A DNA stretch of 64,000 nt from UBA6168 sp041163745 (GCA_041163745.1 JBEAQU010000048.1:92122-156121), one strand, 5' to 3'; positions 43,643 to 54,600 are shown, counted from the stretch's first letter. A program made the numbers and translations. Notes: a model not told the origin generated them from the letters alone.

Positions 43643-46306
43643 TCACCGGATCCATTCCCGGAGTTGGTCCACCCAATGCCGGTATCCTTCCCCGTTGAGA
43701 TGGAGGCCGTCGTTTGTGAATCGTGCATCGAGGTGGCCGTTCGCATCCGCGAATGGGGAGAACAGGTCCAGGTAGTGCACCTGCCCGCCTGCCAGGTCCC
43801 GGAGGGCGGCGTTGACATGCCGGATGGCATCCTTGTGTTGCATATGGCCTTGAAAGCGGCGGAAAGCGGGATTGACCGGCAGGAGGCTTTGCAGGTAAAT
43901 GTGGGTGTAGGGACAGGCGGCCGACAGTTCCTCCACAAGCAGGCGGGTGTTTGCGGCCACATAGGCAGCGCTCCGGCCACGGGCCAGGTCGTTGATTCCG
44001 ATGAGGATAAAAATCTTCCCGGGTTGGGAGCGCACCACTTCGTCGAGGCGGTCCCGGACACCCTGGACCACATCCCCGCTGATGCCGCGGTTTCGGATTC
44101 CCCGGGCGTCGCCGAGGAGTTCCGCCCATTCGCAGCCGTCGGTGATGCTGTCGCCGATGAAGACGATGCCCCCCTTTTGTGTCGGCAGCGACCGGAAGTG
44201 CGTGGCCCGCTGGTGGTAGTAGGTGGAATGAGCGGACGGGGTGGCGACGAATTCCAGTCCTTCCGTTTCCAGCGGCACGAAGGTGAACATCCAGTTCTGA
44301 TAGTCGGAGGAACAAGGAATCCTGGCCACAACCCTGTTCCAGCCCTTTCGGAGGGGGACTTTCACCGGTGTGCGGGTCCAGTACAGTTCTTCGTCGCGCC
44401 ATGGGATTTCCTGATCCGCGGGGCTGCCCCATCCGTCCGTTTTGGAGGGTTTCCAATCCGGAAACTGCCAGACGGGTGGTGGCAGGGGACTTCCGTTCAC
44501 CCAGACCGCACCGCCGTTGGGATCCCAAGACCCCTGTCCGGGCATGCCGGTGTAGGTACGGTTGGCACGCAGGGGTGTCTCGAAGCCGACCCAAGTGTCC
44601 ACGCTGCGGTCCCGGTCGGAAAAAACATGGGTGAGGGCGTAGACTGTCTGTCCGGCTCCTCCCTCAGGGAAATAGCCACCGAGGCGAAACCGGTCCCGGA
44701 TGACGAGGGTGTTACCGCCGGCCGGCTGCCAACGGATACCGGTGGGGAGTTCCGGAAAAGCGTCGGCGGCGTCCCACAGCCGCAGGCTATCGCCATCCGC
44801 ACCCTGGAACGGGCCGGCGAGCAGCCATTCTTTGTCGCTTTGCCGCCGGTAGGCGAACGGCAGTCCCGACAAGTCATGATCCCGATGATGGCAGAGATAC
44901 TGTTCGAAAGCTGCGAAATAGCGGGCCGCCTCGGTATTCCGGGGGGGCAAGGTGGTCAGGAAGGAGGTTGGAGCGGACGTCACGTCATCCGTCCAGGTTT
45001 TCCAAGCGTAAGCAAGCAGGGAGGGAAAGACCGGATTGATGCGGAAGGCGTCTGCCGGCGCATCGAGATTGACATCCGGCCACAGGCAAAGTATGCCGCC
45101 GATGACGCGGTTGGCGGAGGAAAATCCGATAGGCTTGAAAAAGAGCCGCAGCAATTGCGTCATGGGTTCCCCGTTGTTGACGTAACTGTTCCAGGAATCT
45201 ATTTCCCGATACGGACCTTGTTCGAGGTGGCGTGCCTGCCAGGTCTGCCGGATGACGCCCGTATCCGCTGGCAGGCCGGGGTTCCAGATGACCACTTCCC
45301 GACCGTTGCGCCGGCAGATGTCGGTCATGCGGGCGATGAAGCCAGCCGGATCCGCTATCCGGACCTCATCGGACCCGAGGTGGATGGTCGGGCAGTCGGA
45401 ACGAGGGATTTCCGAAAAAAACTCGGTCAGAACGGTTTCGAGGATATCCATGCCTTTTTCGGAATCCATGGTGGCCCCCATGGCCTTGACGAAGGAGTCG
45501 GAGTGCCCGGGCATGTCGATTTCGGGGAGGACGGTGATATGCCGGTCGCGGGCATAAGCGATCAGTTCCCGGATCTCGGCATAGGAATAGTACCGTCCCG
45601 GGTCTCGGGTCGGACGGTGGTGTTCGGCCTGGGTCAGTTCGGGAAATGCCTTGCTTTCGATACGCCAGGCCGGTCGGTCCGTGAGATGCCAGTGGAAGGT
45701 GTTGAGTTTGTAGCGGGCCATGACATCGAGCAGGTGTTTCAAAGAGGCCATGGGTTGGTAATTCCGGCCCACGTCGAGCATGAAGCCCCGGAGCGGGAAA
45801 GCAGGTTCATCCCGGATGACACCGACGGGCAATTCCTGCACACCGTCGCTGGTCCGAAGCAGCTGCCGGAGTGTTTGCAGGGCATAGAAATGGCCGGCCT
45901 GGTCGGCGGATTCCAGCAGGATGCCGGTGTGGCTGACGGAAAGGCGGTAGGCTTCCGGCGGCAGGGAATCGGTGGTGACATGTCGCAGGGGTACGCAGTT
46001 GGTACGCCTGATGGGCAGGCCGGTGGCAGCGGCCAGGTCGACGAGTGCGGTTCGCAGGTGACCAGGCCAGTCGTCGGTTCCGGCGGGCAGCAGCGCGGGC
46101 ACGGGCACCCAGTCGCCGGTCCGGGACCATGTCTTCGGGAAGGGGATCAGGCGGGCCGGAGCGGATTCCAGATGTTCCGCGGTGAAACGGGCTGCGAAGG
46201 GATGGTCGTCCTGCGCGGTGGCGGCGCCGGCCACGCAAAGCAAGCAGGCCCATATCGGCCACCAGGTGAACAAAGCGGTCAGGATGTTGGAACGGGGACG
46301 TTTCAT
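43643..46306 (-). CDS. GH20 beta-hexosaminidase fused to SGNH esterase
   Basis: 887-residue exported bifunctional enzyme. Signal peptide ~1-32. GH20 N-terminal domain (~50-165), then the TIM barrel with NTFHWHLTDRPAW and the catalytic pair D313-E314 in HLGSDEV; it removes terminal GlcNAc or GalNAc with substrate assistance. Residues ~705-887 are an SGNH hydrolase: block I GDSITDG with S720, a GIND block III, and DGLHLNGEGY block V with the catalytic Asp-His. In this locus the SGNH half may remove O-acetyl groups from sialic acid or neighbouring sugars; that is inference. A galactose-binding-like region links the two. Overlaps the lyase gene by 4 bases. Confidence 0.9.
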   Translation of the reverse strand: MKRPRSNILTALFTWWPIWACLLCVAGAATAQDDHPFAARFTAEHLESAPARLIPFPKTWSRTGDWVPVPALLPAGTDDWPGHLRTALVDLAAATGLPIRRTNCVPLRHVTTDSLPPEAYRLSVSHTGILLESADQAGHFYALQTLRQLLRTSDGVQELPVGVIRDEPAFPLRGFMLDVGRNYQPMASLKHLLDVMARYKLNTFHWHLTDRPAWRIESKAFPELTQAEHHRPTRDPGRYYSYAEIRELIAYARDRHITVLPEIDMPGHSDSFVKAMGATMDSEKGMDILETVLTEFFSEIPRSDCPTIHLGSDEVRIADPAGFIARMTDICRRNGREVVIWNPGLPADTGVIRQTWQARHLEQGPYREIDSWNSYVNNGEPMTQLLRLFFKPIGFSSANRVIGGILCLWPDVNLDAPADAFRINPVFPSLLAYAWKTWTDDVTSAPTSFLTTLPPRNTEAARYFAAFEQYLCHHRDHDLSGLPFAYRRQSDKEWLLAGPFQGADGDSLRLWDAADAFPELPTGIRWQPAGGNTLVIRDRFRLGGYFPEGGAGQTVYALTHVFSDRDRSVDTWVGFETPLRANRTYTGMPGQGSWDPNGGAVWVNGSPLPPPVWQFPDWKPSKTDGWGSPADQEIPWRDEELYWTRTPVKVPLRKGWNRVVARIPCSSDYQNWMFTFVPLETEGLEFVATPSAHSTYYHQRATHFRSLPTQKGGIVFIGDSITDGCEWAELLGDARGIRNRGISGDVVQGVRDRLDEVVRSQPGKIFILIGINDLARGRSAAYVAANTRLLVEELSAACPYTHIYLQSLLPVNPAFRRFQGHMQHKDAIRHVNAALRDLAGGQVHYLDLFSPFADANGHLDARFTNDGLHLNGEGYRHWVDQLREWIR

Positions 46307-47220
46307 GGTTTAGTCAGGCTGCAGAAGTCAAAGAATCCGATGGTTTCCAGGTCGCGGGCCAGGGCTGCGACCGCCGTGGTCGGAATTCCGCCGACCGGCG
46401 GCCGGAACCAACCGCAGTCCACCCCGATGATTTTCATGAAGGCCTTGCCGGCGGCTGTGCCACCGTATTGCACGAGGTATCCCACCATCCGGACCGCCAG
46501 CTGCTGCCATTGTTCGGCCTCCCGGTTATCTCCGGCCCGGAAGGCGGCGACGATCCGGTGGTAAAGCGGAGCGGCGTAGTTGTAAGTACTGCCGACGGCA
46601 CCGGTGGCACCGGCGGCCAAGCCGGACAGGAGGGCCTCGTCGACACCCCACAGGATGTCATAACGTTGGTCGCCGTACATCCGGCAGGCGTGGAAATCCA
46701 TGATGTCCGTCGAGGTGAACTTGATGCCGGCCAGATTGGGGATCAGGGGCTCGGCGATGGCCAGGAAGCGGGCCATGGAAAAATGGCCGCCGGACAAGGC
46801 CGGTATATGGTAGTAATAAAACGGCAGGTCGGGGGCGGCGCTGGCCACTTCTCGGCAGAAATCCACCAATTTTTCCACCGAATTGGGTCGGAAGTAATAG
46901 GGGCACAGGGCGGCGACGGCATCCATGCCGGCAGGGGCGGCCAGGCGGGCGAGCGACTGCATTTCCTTGAGGCAGGTTCCGCCGAGCAGGAAGATGGTTT
47001 TGATGCGTTCTCCTTTTGCGGCACCCCAGGCATGCATGAGCTGTACCTTTTCCTCATAGGTCAGGGAGACGCCTTCGCCGGTGGAGCCGCAGACAAAGGC
47101 GCCGGCGATGTCATTGCGGTCATACAGGCGGGCGAGGGTCTCCACCTGATGCAGGGCCAGCTCCCCTTGTTCGTCCATCGGGGTGAAAGGGGCGGCGATG
47201 AGTCCTTCAATTTTCTCCAT
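46303..47220 (-). CDS. nanA: N-acetylneuraminate lyase
   Basis: 305-residue class I aldolase cleaving N-acetylneuraminate into pyruvate and ManNAc, cytoplasmic. The family motif GSTGEG is at residues 45-50, the proton-relay tyrosine Y137 in YYYHIP and the Schiff-base lysine K167 in GIKFTSTDI, at positions close to Y137/K165 of E. coli NanA. DHDPS-family relatives share these residues, but operon position next to the mutarotase-symporter, epimerase, sialidase and hexosaminidase genes makes the sialic acid lyase assignment strong. In Bacteroides fragilis the equivalent is called nanL. Overlaps both neighbours (14 and 4 bases). Confidence 0.92.
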   Translation of the reverse strand: MEKIEGLIAAPFTPMDEQGELALHQVETLARLYDRNDIAGAFVCGSTGEGVSLTYEEKVQLMHAWGAAKGERIKTIFLLGGTCLKEMQSLARLAAPAGMDAVAALCPYYFRPNSVEKLVDFCREVASAAPDLPFYYYHIPALSGGHFSMARFLAIAEPLIPNLAGIKFTSTDIMDFHACRMYGDQRYDILWGVDEALLSGLAAGATGAVGSTYNYAAPLYHRIVAAFRAGDNREAEQWQQLAVRMVGYLVQYGGTAAGKAFMKIIGVDCGWFRPPVGGIPTTAVAALARDLETIGFFDFCSLTKP

Positions 47221-49918
47221 GGTTGTCGACCGGATGGGTCCGGTGGCCTTTTTGTAGTCGCCGGATGGCGAAATAGGTGAAAGCTTGTTGTCGGGGTTGG
47301 TTTCGCCCTGCCACCAGGCTGGCCAGGTAGCCGATGGCGACCGCCGACACCATGCCGGTGAAAGCGTACAGAAGCAGGTGTACGGGGGTATGTTCCTTGA
47401 CGAGGAACTGGATGACCCCGCTGGCGGCCAATCCGATGACGGCGCCGGTACCGTTGGCGCGCCGGCTGAAGATGCCGAGGAGGAAAACGCCGCCCAAGCC
47501 GCCGGCGAAAAGACCGACGATCATGTTGAACTGGTCCCAGAGGGAGGATACGCCCCAAGTGGCCATCAGCAGGGCGAGGCCGGTTCCGAGGGCACCGGTG
47601 ACCAGGGTGATTCGGCGGGCCAGTCTCAGGTAGGCGTCCTCGGAACGGGCCGGCTGCAGGCGGCGGTAGAAATCCGTGGTCACCACGGTGGCGGCGGAGT
47701 TCATGCTGCTGTCCAGGCTGGACATGGATGCAGCGAAGATCGCGGCGATGAGCAGGCCCACGACCCCGTCGGGCAGGTTGCTAACGATATACCAGGGGAA
47801 GATGGCGTCGGTAGTCTGGAGGGTCGGGTTCAGCATCTCCGGATGCACCTTGTAATGCACGAATAGCAGGGTGCCGAGGGAAAAAAAGATCAGGGTGGCC
47901 GGCAAAGTGAGCCAGGCGCCGGTCCGTATGCTGTCGGCGGCGCTGCGCTCGTCGCGGGTGGTCAGGTACCGTTGGATGACGGTTTGGTCGCTGCCGTATT
48001 GGATGATGTTCGAGGCGAATCCTCCCAGGAGAACGACCCAAAGGGTGGGCTGGAATAAATCGGGTGACAGATCCAGAAAATGCAGCTTGTCATATTGCTC
48101 CAGGATGCCGGACACATCGCTGCCGTCCAGGGAAAGGGCCAGCAGCAGCAGGCTGAGCAGCGATCCTCCGAGCAGGACGACCACCTGCAGGACATCCGTC
48201 CAGATGACGGCTTCAATCCCGCCCAGCACCGTATAGAGGATGCTCAGGAGGCCCATGGTCAGGATGCAGACATGGACATCGAAGCCGGTGACGACGGACA
48301 GCGCCAGGGAGGGCAACAGCAGGACGATGCCCATGCGACCCACCTGCAGGATCAGATACAGGATGCTGCCGGTCAGCCGGGTAGCCAGGTTGAAACGGAA
48401 TTCCAGGTATTCATAGGCGGTGGTCAGGTTGAAGCGGCGGTAGAAGGGCAGGAAATACCGTATGATGAAAGGCGACACCAAGAGAATGGTCATCATCAGG
48501 AAGAAGTACAACCAGTTGGTCGCGAAGGTCTTGGAGGGAATGGCCATGAAGGTGATGGCGCTCAGTTGGGTGCCGAAGATGCTCAGGCCGGCCGCCCACC
48601 AAGGGATGCGGTGGCCGCCCTTGAAGAAGTCGTCCGTCGACCGTTGTCGCCGGGAGAGGGAGAAACCTAGCCAGACCAGCAGGAGCAGGTACAGCACGAG
48701 GACCAGGTAGTTCAGGGTTCCGAAACGGACCGTATCGGTCATGGTACCGCAGAGGACGGCGGGCGTCCTGACACAGGGACTGATCTCTCCGGAGGGAATG
48801 ACCAGCTGTCCGTCCCACCAGACCGCCGTCGTGGTGACCGGGCTGTTCGGGGGCAGTTGTCCGACCCGGGACCAGGTGTCGGTGATGGTATGGTAGGCCC
48901 AGATGTCGCGGGAGAAACCGGGATGATTCCGTAGGAGGGAATCCCGGTATTGGGAGAGGGAACGGCGCAGGGTGTCGGAGCGGGCCGTATCGATGGAGAT
49001 GCCGAGTTGTTCGAGCCGGTTGTGCAAGGTGCCTTCCGCGCCGCCGAGCAGGAGCAGGTGATTTGAGCCGGCGGGCAGCAAGGTGCCGGCGGCCCGATGG
49101 AAAGGCGTTGTACCTGTGATCGGACCTTCATCCACCGGACGCCATTGCCGGGTGTCGGGGTCGTACGCATAACCGTCCGCGTGATGGGTACTGATGCCGT
49201 CCGGCTCCCGATAGCGGCCTTTCAGCAGAAAAAACCGCTCGCCGGAACCATTGTGCTGCACCCCGCCGAAGGCATGGGTACGGGCGGGGCCGGGCCAGGG
49301 TGGCAGGGCTTCCCAAGTCGCCGCCGGATCGGAAGGGTCCAGGCGCCAGAAATATTTGCTATGGTCGTTTGCGGCGCTGCCCGCCACATAGACATGACGC
49401 CCCAGCTGGGCACCTGCGAGATTGGCCAGGGGTACGGGAATCGGTGGCAAAGTATCCGAATGCAGCACCTGCCGCTGCGAGTCCCAAGACAAGCGGAACA
49501 CATCCGCGAAAGTATCCGACCCGTCCTCCCCGCCGATACAGACCAAGCCGTCCGCGGTCGGCACGCTGAGTCCGTAGCCGATCTTCCGAGCCAGGTGGAA
49601 AGGGCCTGCCGTCGACCATTCGTATCGGTCCTTGCCGGTTTTACGGAGAACATACACATCGGCGTGAAAGACTTTTGTCCCGCCTTCCCAAGCCGGTCCG
49701 TCGGGGAAATTGGCGCCACCGGCAATCAGCAGGGCGTCTTGGTGCACCCCGATGAAGGCGCCGGCCAACCCGGGTTGTCGGTCCGTGCCCGGGGGCGGCG
49801 GCAAGGCGGGCAATTCCCCCCAATCGAACCGGAGGGTCGTCGTCCCGGCATCCTGTCCCGAGAGAAAGCGGAACGGACAGACCGACAGCAGGAGGAGGAG
49901 GAACAGGAAATGTCTCAT
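47207..49918 (-). CDS. NanM-type mutarotase fused to SSS sialic acid symporter
   Basis: 903-residue two-part protein. After a signal sequence (~1-21), residues ~25-390 form a kelch beta-propeller of the N-acetylneuraminate epimerase (NanM/YjhT) family: AFIGVHQDALLIAGGANFPD, GPFHLARKIGYGLSV, DGLVCIGGEDG. It converts alpha- to beta-Neu5Ac in the periplasm. Residues ~400-890 form a sodium/solute symporter with about 13 helices (SLSRRQRSTDDFFKGGHRIPWWAAGLSIFGTQLSAITF, LPTGIRW-independent core; GSDQTVIQRYLTT). The fusion would hand the beta anomer directly to the transporter. SSS substrate is inferred from the fused domain and the operon. Overlaps the flanking genes by 4 and 14 bases. Confidence 0.9.
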   Translation of the reverse strand: MRHFLFLLLLLSVCPFRFLSGQDAGTTTLRFDWGELPALPPPPGTDRQPGLAGAFIGVHQDALLIAGGANFPDGPAWEGGTKVFHADVYVLRKTGKDRYEWSTAGPFHLARKIGYGLSVPTADGLVCIGGEDGSDTFADVFRLSWDSQRQVLHSDTLPPIPVPLANLAGAQLGRHVYVAGSAANDHSKYFWRLDPSDPAATWEALPPWPGPARTHAFGGVQHNGSGERFFLLKGRYREPDGISTHHADGYAYDPDTRQWRPVDEGPITGTTPFHRAAGTLLPAGSNHLLLLGGAEGTLHNRLEQLGISIDTARSDTLRRSLSQYRDSLLRNHPGFSRDIWAYHTITDTWSRVGQLPPNSPVTTTAVWWDGQLVIPSGEISPCVRTPAVLCGTMTDTVRFGTLNYLVLVLYLLLLVWLGFSLSRRQRSTDDFFKGGHRIPWWAAGLSIFGTQLSAITFMAIPSKTFATNWLYFFLMMTILLVSPFIIRYFLPFYRRFNLTTAYEYLEFRFNLATRLTGSILYLILQVGRMGIVLLLPSLALSVVTGFDVHVCILTMGLLSILYTVLGGIEAVIWTDVLQVVVLLGGSLLSLLLLALSLDGSDVSGILEQYDKLHFLDLSPDLFQPTLWVVLLGGFASNIIQYGSDQTVIQRYLTTRDERSAADSIRTGAWLTLPATLIFFSLGTLLFVHYKVHPEMLNPTLQTTDAIFPWYIVSNLPDGVVGLLIAAIFAASMSSLDSSMNSAATVVTTDFYRRLQPARSEDAYLRLARRITLVTGALGTGLALLMATWGVSSLWDQFNMIVGLFAGGLGGVFLLGIFSRRANGTGAVIGLAASGVIQFLVKEHTPVHLLLYAFTGMVSAVAIGYLASLVAGRNQPRQQAFTYFAIRRLQKGHRTHPVDNHGEN

Positions 49919-51126
49919 GGTGTGGAGCGGTTCGTTCCGGGAAAGGAAGCCTCATCGGCGTCGGCGATCGCCTCGAAGTTGCGCCAACATTCGAACAAGG
50001 CACGCGGCACATGGAAACAGCCTTTCCATTTGCCGCCCTTGAGTGTCAATAGCGGTTCTCCCTGTCTGTTGAGATAGCCGAACCATTCCCCTCCCCCATC
50101 CGGATCGGGAAAACGGGCCCAGGTATAGTCGTGCACCTTCCGGTACCATTCCCATACATCTTCCCGGCGGGTGAGCAGGTAGGCACGGGAGAGCGCCACC
50201 AGGGCTTCCAGGTGAACCCACCATAGCTTTTGGTCCCATTCCAGCTGCTGAGGGGGCGCACCGTGGGCATCGAGGAAATAAAATATGCCGCCATGGGCGG
50301 CATCCCAGCCATATGCCAGGGTGGAAAGACAACAATCGGTGGCCTGTCGGACCAGATCCGGCCGGTCGAGCCGGCAGGCGATGTCCATCAGGAACCACAT
50401 GGCTTCGATGCCATGACCCGGATTGACGAGGCGGCCGTCGAAGGTATCGGAGAACGTCCCGTCGGGTGCGACAAATTCCCGGATGATGCCGCGGTCCGGA
50501 TCGAAATGGCGTTGGAAAATGGTATCGATGCAGGCCTCGTATCGGTCGACCACGGCCGCGCCGGGAAGGATGGGTTCCAGCTCGTAGGTCAGGTAAGCCA
50601 TCATCATGGGAAGGCCGAAGGCCGACAGGGGCCGGTGCCCGGTGGACTTGTCGAAACGGCCCTTCGGGTGGTCCAGCCGGGCTTCGAAGCGGCGGTAGGC
50701 GGCCAGGGCGGCGGCGGCGGACGCCTCGCAACGACCCGCCTTGGCATATTCGTGAAACGCCATGGCGGCGAAGCAGTCGGAGAAGATGTTGTGTGCCTGC
50801 GTCAGGGCTTGTCCTTCCCGCGAAAGGGAAAAATAGTAGCTGCCGTCCGGATCCCGTCCGCAACGGTTGAGGAACTCGATGCCGGCGCGGGCCGTCCGCA
50901 GCCAGTCCTCCCGCTGCGCATACCGGTTGTACAACATGGCGAATGTCCAGGCCTGCCTTCCCTGCAGCCAGGCGAACTTGTCCGTATCGTACACCTTGCC
51001 GGTGCGGTCCAGGCAGGTGAAATAGCCGCCATGGTCCGGGTCCGGGGAGTACCGTTGCCAGAAAGGGATGACATCCTCCAGCAGGTTGCGTCGGTACAAG
51101 TCTGCATAGGTTCGATAGATCTGCAT
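49915..51126 (-). CDS. N-acylglucosamine 2-epimerase (AGE family)
   Basis: 403-residue cytoplasmic (alpha/alpha)6-barrel enzyme interconverting ManNAc and GlcNAc. Family motifs: FAWLQGRQAWTFAMLYNRY (~50-70), NPGHGIEAMWFLMD (~235-250), LWWVHLEALVAL (~300) and KGCFHVPRALFECW (~372-385), containing the catalytic histidines. It is the analogue of the B. fragilis nanE product, which acts on unphosphorylated ManNAc, so the locus uses the NanL-epimerase route rather than NanK/NanE-6P. First gene of the leftward operon, 524 bases from the divergent susC-like gene. ATG 51126; its stop overlaps the symporter fusion gene by 4 bases. Confidence 0.92.
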   Translation of the reverse strand: MQIYRTYADLYRRNLLEDVIPFWQRYSPDPDHGGYFTCLDRTGKVYDTDKFAWLQGRQAWTFAMLYNRYAQREDWLRTARAGIEFLNRCGRDPDGSYYFSLSREGQALTQAHNIFSDCFAAMAFHEYAKAGRCEASAAAALAAYRRFEARLDHPKGRFDKSTGHRPLSAFGLPMMMAYLTYELEPILPGAAVVDRYEACIDTIFQRHFDPDRGIIREFVAPDGTFSDTFDGRLVNPGHGIEAMWFLMDIACRLDRPDLVRQATDCCLSTLAYGWDAAHGGIFYFLDAHGAPPQQLEWDQKLWWVHLEALVALSRAYLLTRREDVWEWYRKVHDYTWARFPDPDGGGEWFGYLNRQGEPLLTLKGGKWKGCFHVPRALFECWRNFEAIADADEASFPGTNRSTP

Positions 51127-51650
51127 GTTTGGAAATTGGATGCTATGCCCGCTTCAGGGCAGTGCGGAAACCAGACAGGACCCCGCCGGTCCTGCGTCCG
51201 CAACTGCGTCAAAGGTGGCCTGTCCGACGGAATGGGAAGGGGGTGAATCATGTCATTTTGGGGTGCTTATTTTCGACAGGGTCCTTGTTTGTCTCACAGA
51301 GGCGGCAAGATCGTCTCTTTCGTCATCCGCCCTGCCGGGCAAGATGCGGGCGGTTCCTGCCGCGCGGACCGGAACGACCGGATTCGGTCGGGAAATATAC
51401 GCCGGGAATTTCAAACCCGCCGTTACCATGCCGGCCATCCCGCATGTTTTTTTCCATGGGAAATGCCCTGCGCTGTCCGCTTCCGCGGCCGGAAAGAGAC
51501 GATCGTACCCCCGCCGTGAGATAATCCGGATCCATCGAGACAGCAAGCCCTCCTGATAGAAACAATCCACAACCCTCCCATCGGCGGGCGTTCCCCACCT
51601 TTGTCCGGTCACACGGCACCACTAATCATTTCATCAAATACAACAGATTT
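51127..51650. promoter_or_regulatory. Divergent control region of the sialic-acid locus
   Basis: 524 bases between two divergent operons, with no gene seen. It must contain both promoters, but I find no exact TAnnTTTG element in either direction. CAGGACC/GGTCCTG with a 5-base loop (51176-51194) is a 7-bp palindrome near the leftward gene, and CGACCG/CGGTCG lies near 51380. Neither is a proven site for the hybrid regulator at 58-62 kb. Confidence 0.4.
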
Positions 51651-54600
51651 ATGCAATTCAACTATCCAACCACGCACAGCCGTCGAGGTTGCCCTTGGTG
51701 GCTGACATGGGTCCTCCTGTTGGTGGGCAGCGTCAGCACCTTCGCCGACAACCGGCCGCAACCGGCCCTTCTGGCCGTCACCGGGCAAGTCAGCTCCGCC
51801 GACGACGGCCAGCCGCTGATCGGCGTCAGCATCTCCATCCGAAACACCACCCTCGGCACCATCACCGACGAAAACGGCCGCTACGCCATCGACGTGGCCG
51901 ACGCCAAAGCCGTCCTGGTCTTTTCCTACATCGGCTACCTGACAATGGAAATACCCGTGAACGGGCGGACCGTCATCGACGTGCAGCTGGCCGAGGATAT
52001 CAACCAGATGGAGGAAGTGGTCGTCATCGGATACGGAACACAGTCCCGGAAATTACTGACCAGCTCCATCGCATCCGTGGATGTACAGGCAATCCAGGAC
52101 CTGCAGATCACCTCCCTAGAAGGGGTCATACAAGGCCGTGCCGCCGGAGTCAGTGTGCAAACGGTCTCCGGGCAGCCGGGCAGTTCGCCAAGCATCCGCA
52201 TCCGGGGCGGTTCCTCCCTGCAAGGCAACAACGAACCGCTCTTCATCATCGACGGGGTGCAGCGCTCCGCCGAGGATTTCAACCCAGAGGATGTCGCTTC
52301 CATCGAAATCCTGAAGGATGCCTCCGCCACCGCCATCTACGGTGCCCGCGCCTTCAACGGGGTCGTCCTGGTGACCACCCGCTCCGGCAGTGCCGGCAAA
52401 GCCAGGTTCAACGCAAGCTATCGCAGCACCTGGTCCTCCTTGCAGAACCGGCTCGACCTGCTCAACGGCCGGGATTACATCGAACTGGAACGTATCGGAC
52501 TCACCCGTTCCTTCCTCAATGAGAACAGCGCCTTCGGCATCGGAGCCAACGCCACCGGCATCGGCAATGTTCCGGACGGCAACTTCACCCTGCGCGCCCT
52601 GGCCCCGGGGGAATCCGTCCCGGCGGGCTATGAATCCATGACCGACCCCGTCACCGGCCAGACCCTCATCTTCCAGGATGTGGACTGGCAGGATGTCGCC
52701 TACCGGACCACCCGCATCGACAACATACACCTGTCCGTCGACGGCGGCACGGACAAGCTCCATTATTACCTCGGCTCCGCCTACCTGTCCCAGGAAGGCA
52801 TTGCCAAAGGCACTTCCTACAATCGCTTCAGCTTCCAGTCGAACGTGGATTTCCAAGTATCCAAGAAGCTCAAGATCGGTACCAACGTCAACTACACCAA
52901 CAGTTTCTCCGACCAGCCGTACAGCACCAGCACCCTGTTCGGCCGGGCGGCCAGGCTGGCGCCCACCACCCGCCGCTTCAACGAGGACGGTACGGTCGCC
53001 CCCGGCTCCAGCGCCGGCCTGCCCAACCCGGAATGGTATGCCTCCACCTTCCTCAACACCCAGGACCGCAGCAAGCTCAACCTCGGCGGAACCATCCAGT
53101 ACAACATCCTGGACAACCTCGTGGCCACCGGCCGCGTCAACTATTTCGTGGAGGAAAGCCTGCGCGAGGCCTTCGTCCGGGCCAACAAAATCACCGCCGC
53201 CCGCGACGCCTCCCTCAGCTCCTTCGAAAGCCGGCTCCGCCAGTTCGAAGCGACCCTGCGGTATTTCAAAAGCTTCGGGCAACACAACCTAAACGCCATG
53301 GTAGGCGCATCCAACCTGAACACCAACTACCTGACCTTCTCCGCTTCCGGTCAGGGCGGCCCCACCAACGCCATCCAGACCCTCAATGCTTCGCCCGTCA
53401 TCAACGGCGCCACTTCCTTCCGTTCCCAGGACCTGCTGATCGGCTATTTCGGCAGGGTATCCTACGACTACGACCAGCGCTACCTGCTGTCCGCCACCCT
53501 GCGCCGCGACGGATCCTCCCGGTTCGGCACAGACAACCGCATCGGCTATTTCCCCAGCGCTTCGCTCGGCTGGCGTATTTCCGAAGAATCTTTCTTTCCG
53601 GTGGAGGAAGTCTCCGACCTGAAGCTGCGGGCCAGCTGGGGACAAACCGCCAACAACGACTTCGGCAGCCCCTCCGACCTCAACCGATTCTTCCTGTCCC
53701 AAGGCGTCGTCGACCCCACCCTCACCTACAACGGCAAAGCCGCCGCCCGTACCACCGCCCTGCCCAACCCCAACCTCGGCTGGGAAACCACCACCCAGAC
53801 CGATGTCGGCATCGACCTCGGCCTGTTCCGCGACCGCATCACCCTCTCCGCCGATTATTATCGCAAGGTGACCTCCGGCCTGCTGTTCAGCAAGCCGCTG
53901 CCCAACACCTCCGGCTTCGGCTCCATCACCGAAAACATCGGAAAAGTCGAATTCACCGGTACCGAACTGACCCTCTCCACGGATAACCTCCGCGGCGGCG
54001 ACCTGTCCTGGACCACCGACTTCAACATCTCCTTCACCCGGAACAAAGTCCTCGAACTGCCCGACAACGGTCGCGAAAAGAACCGTATCGGCGGATACGA
54101 ACGCTCCGACGGATCCGGTATCGGCGGGATTGCCGAAGGCGAACCGCTGCGCCAGATAGTCGGCTACCAGTTCGTCCAGGTCTATCCGACCACGGCGGAG
54201 GCGGAAGCCGACGGCCAGTTCGTATCCTTCGCCAACGACCGCACCGGCAGCAACGGCATCGACTATCGCAACCGCGTCGGCGGCGACGTCCAATGGCTGG
54301 ATGTCAACGGCGACAAGATCATCGACAACGACGACCTGCAGGTGCTCGGCTACGCCACCCCCGACATCGTCGGCGGATTCGGTAACACCATCCGCTACAA
54401 AGGACTGGAATTGTATGTCTTCCTGGACATGGGCCTCGGCCACCATATCTACAACAGCAACCGCGCCCGGATGAACTCCAACTCCCAGGGGAACATCAAC
54501 GGTACGGCCGACCTCCTCCAGGCCTGGAACCAGGAAGGCGATGTCACGGATATCCCCCGGTTCGTTTTCTTCGACTTCGGCAATGCCCGCAACCACGATG

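Noticed and set aside
43664..46564. 966-codon open frame on the plus strand opposite the GH20-SGNH gene
   Set aside because: Translation is low-complexity, rich in G, R, H and V, with no domain; it mirrors a gene with complete catalytic motifs and is a by-product of high GC at third positions.
51125..51556. Small gene in the divergent region of the sialic-acid locus
   Set aside because: No hydrophobic core, domain or credible start; several frames overlap equally.
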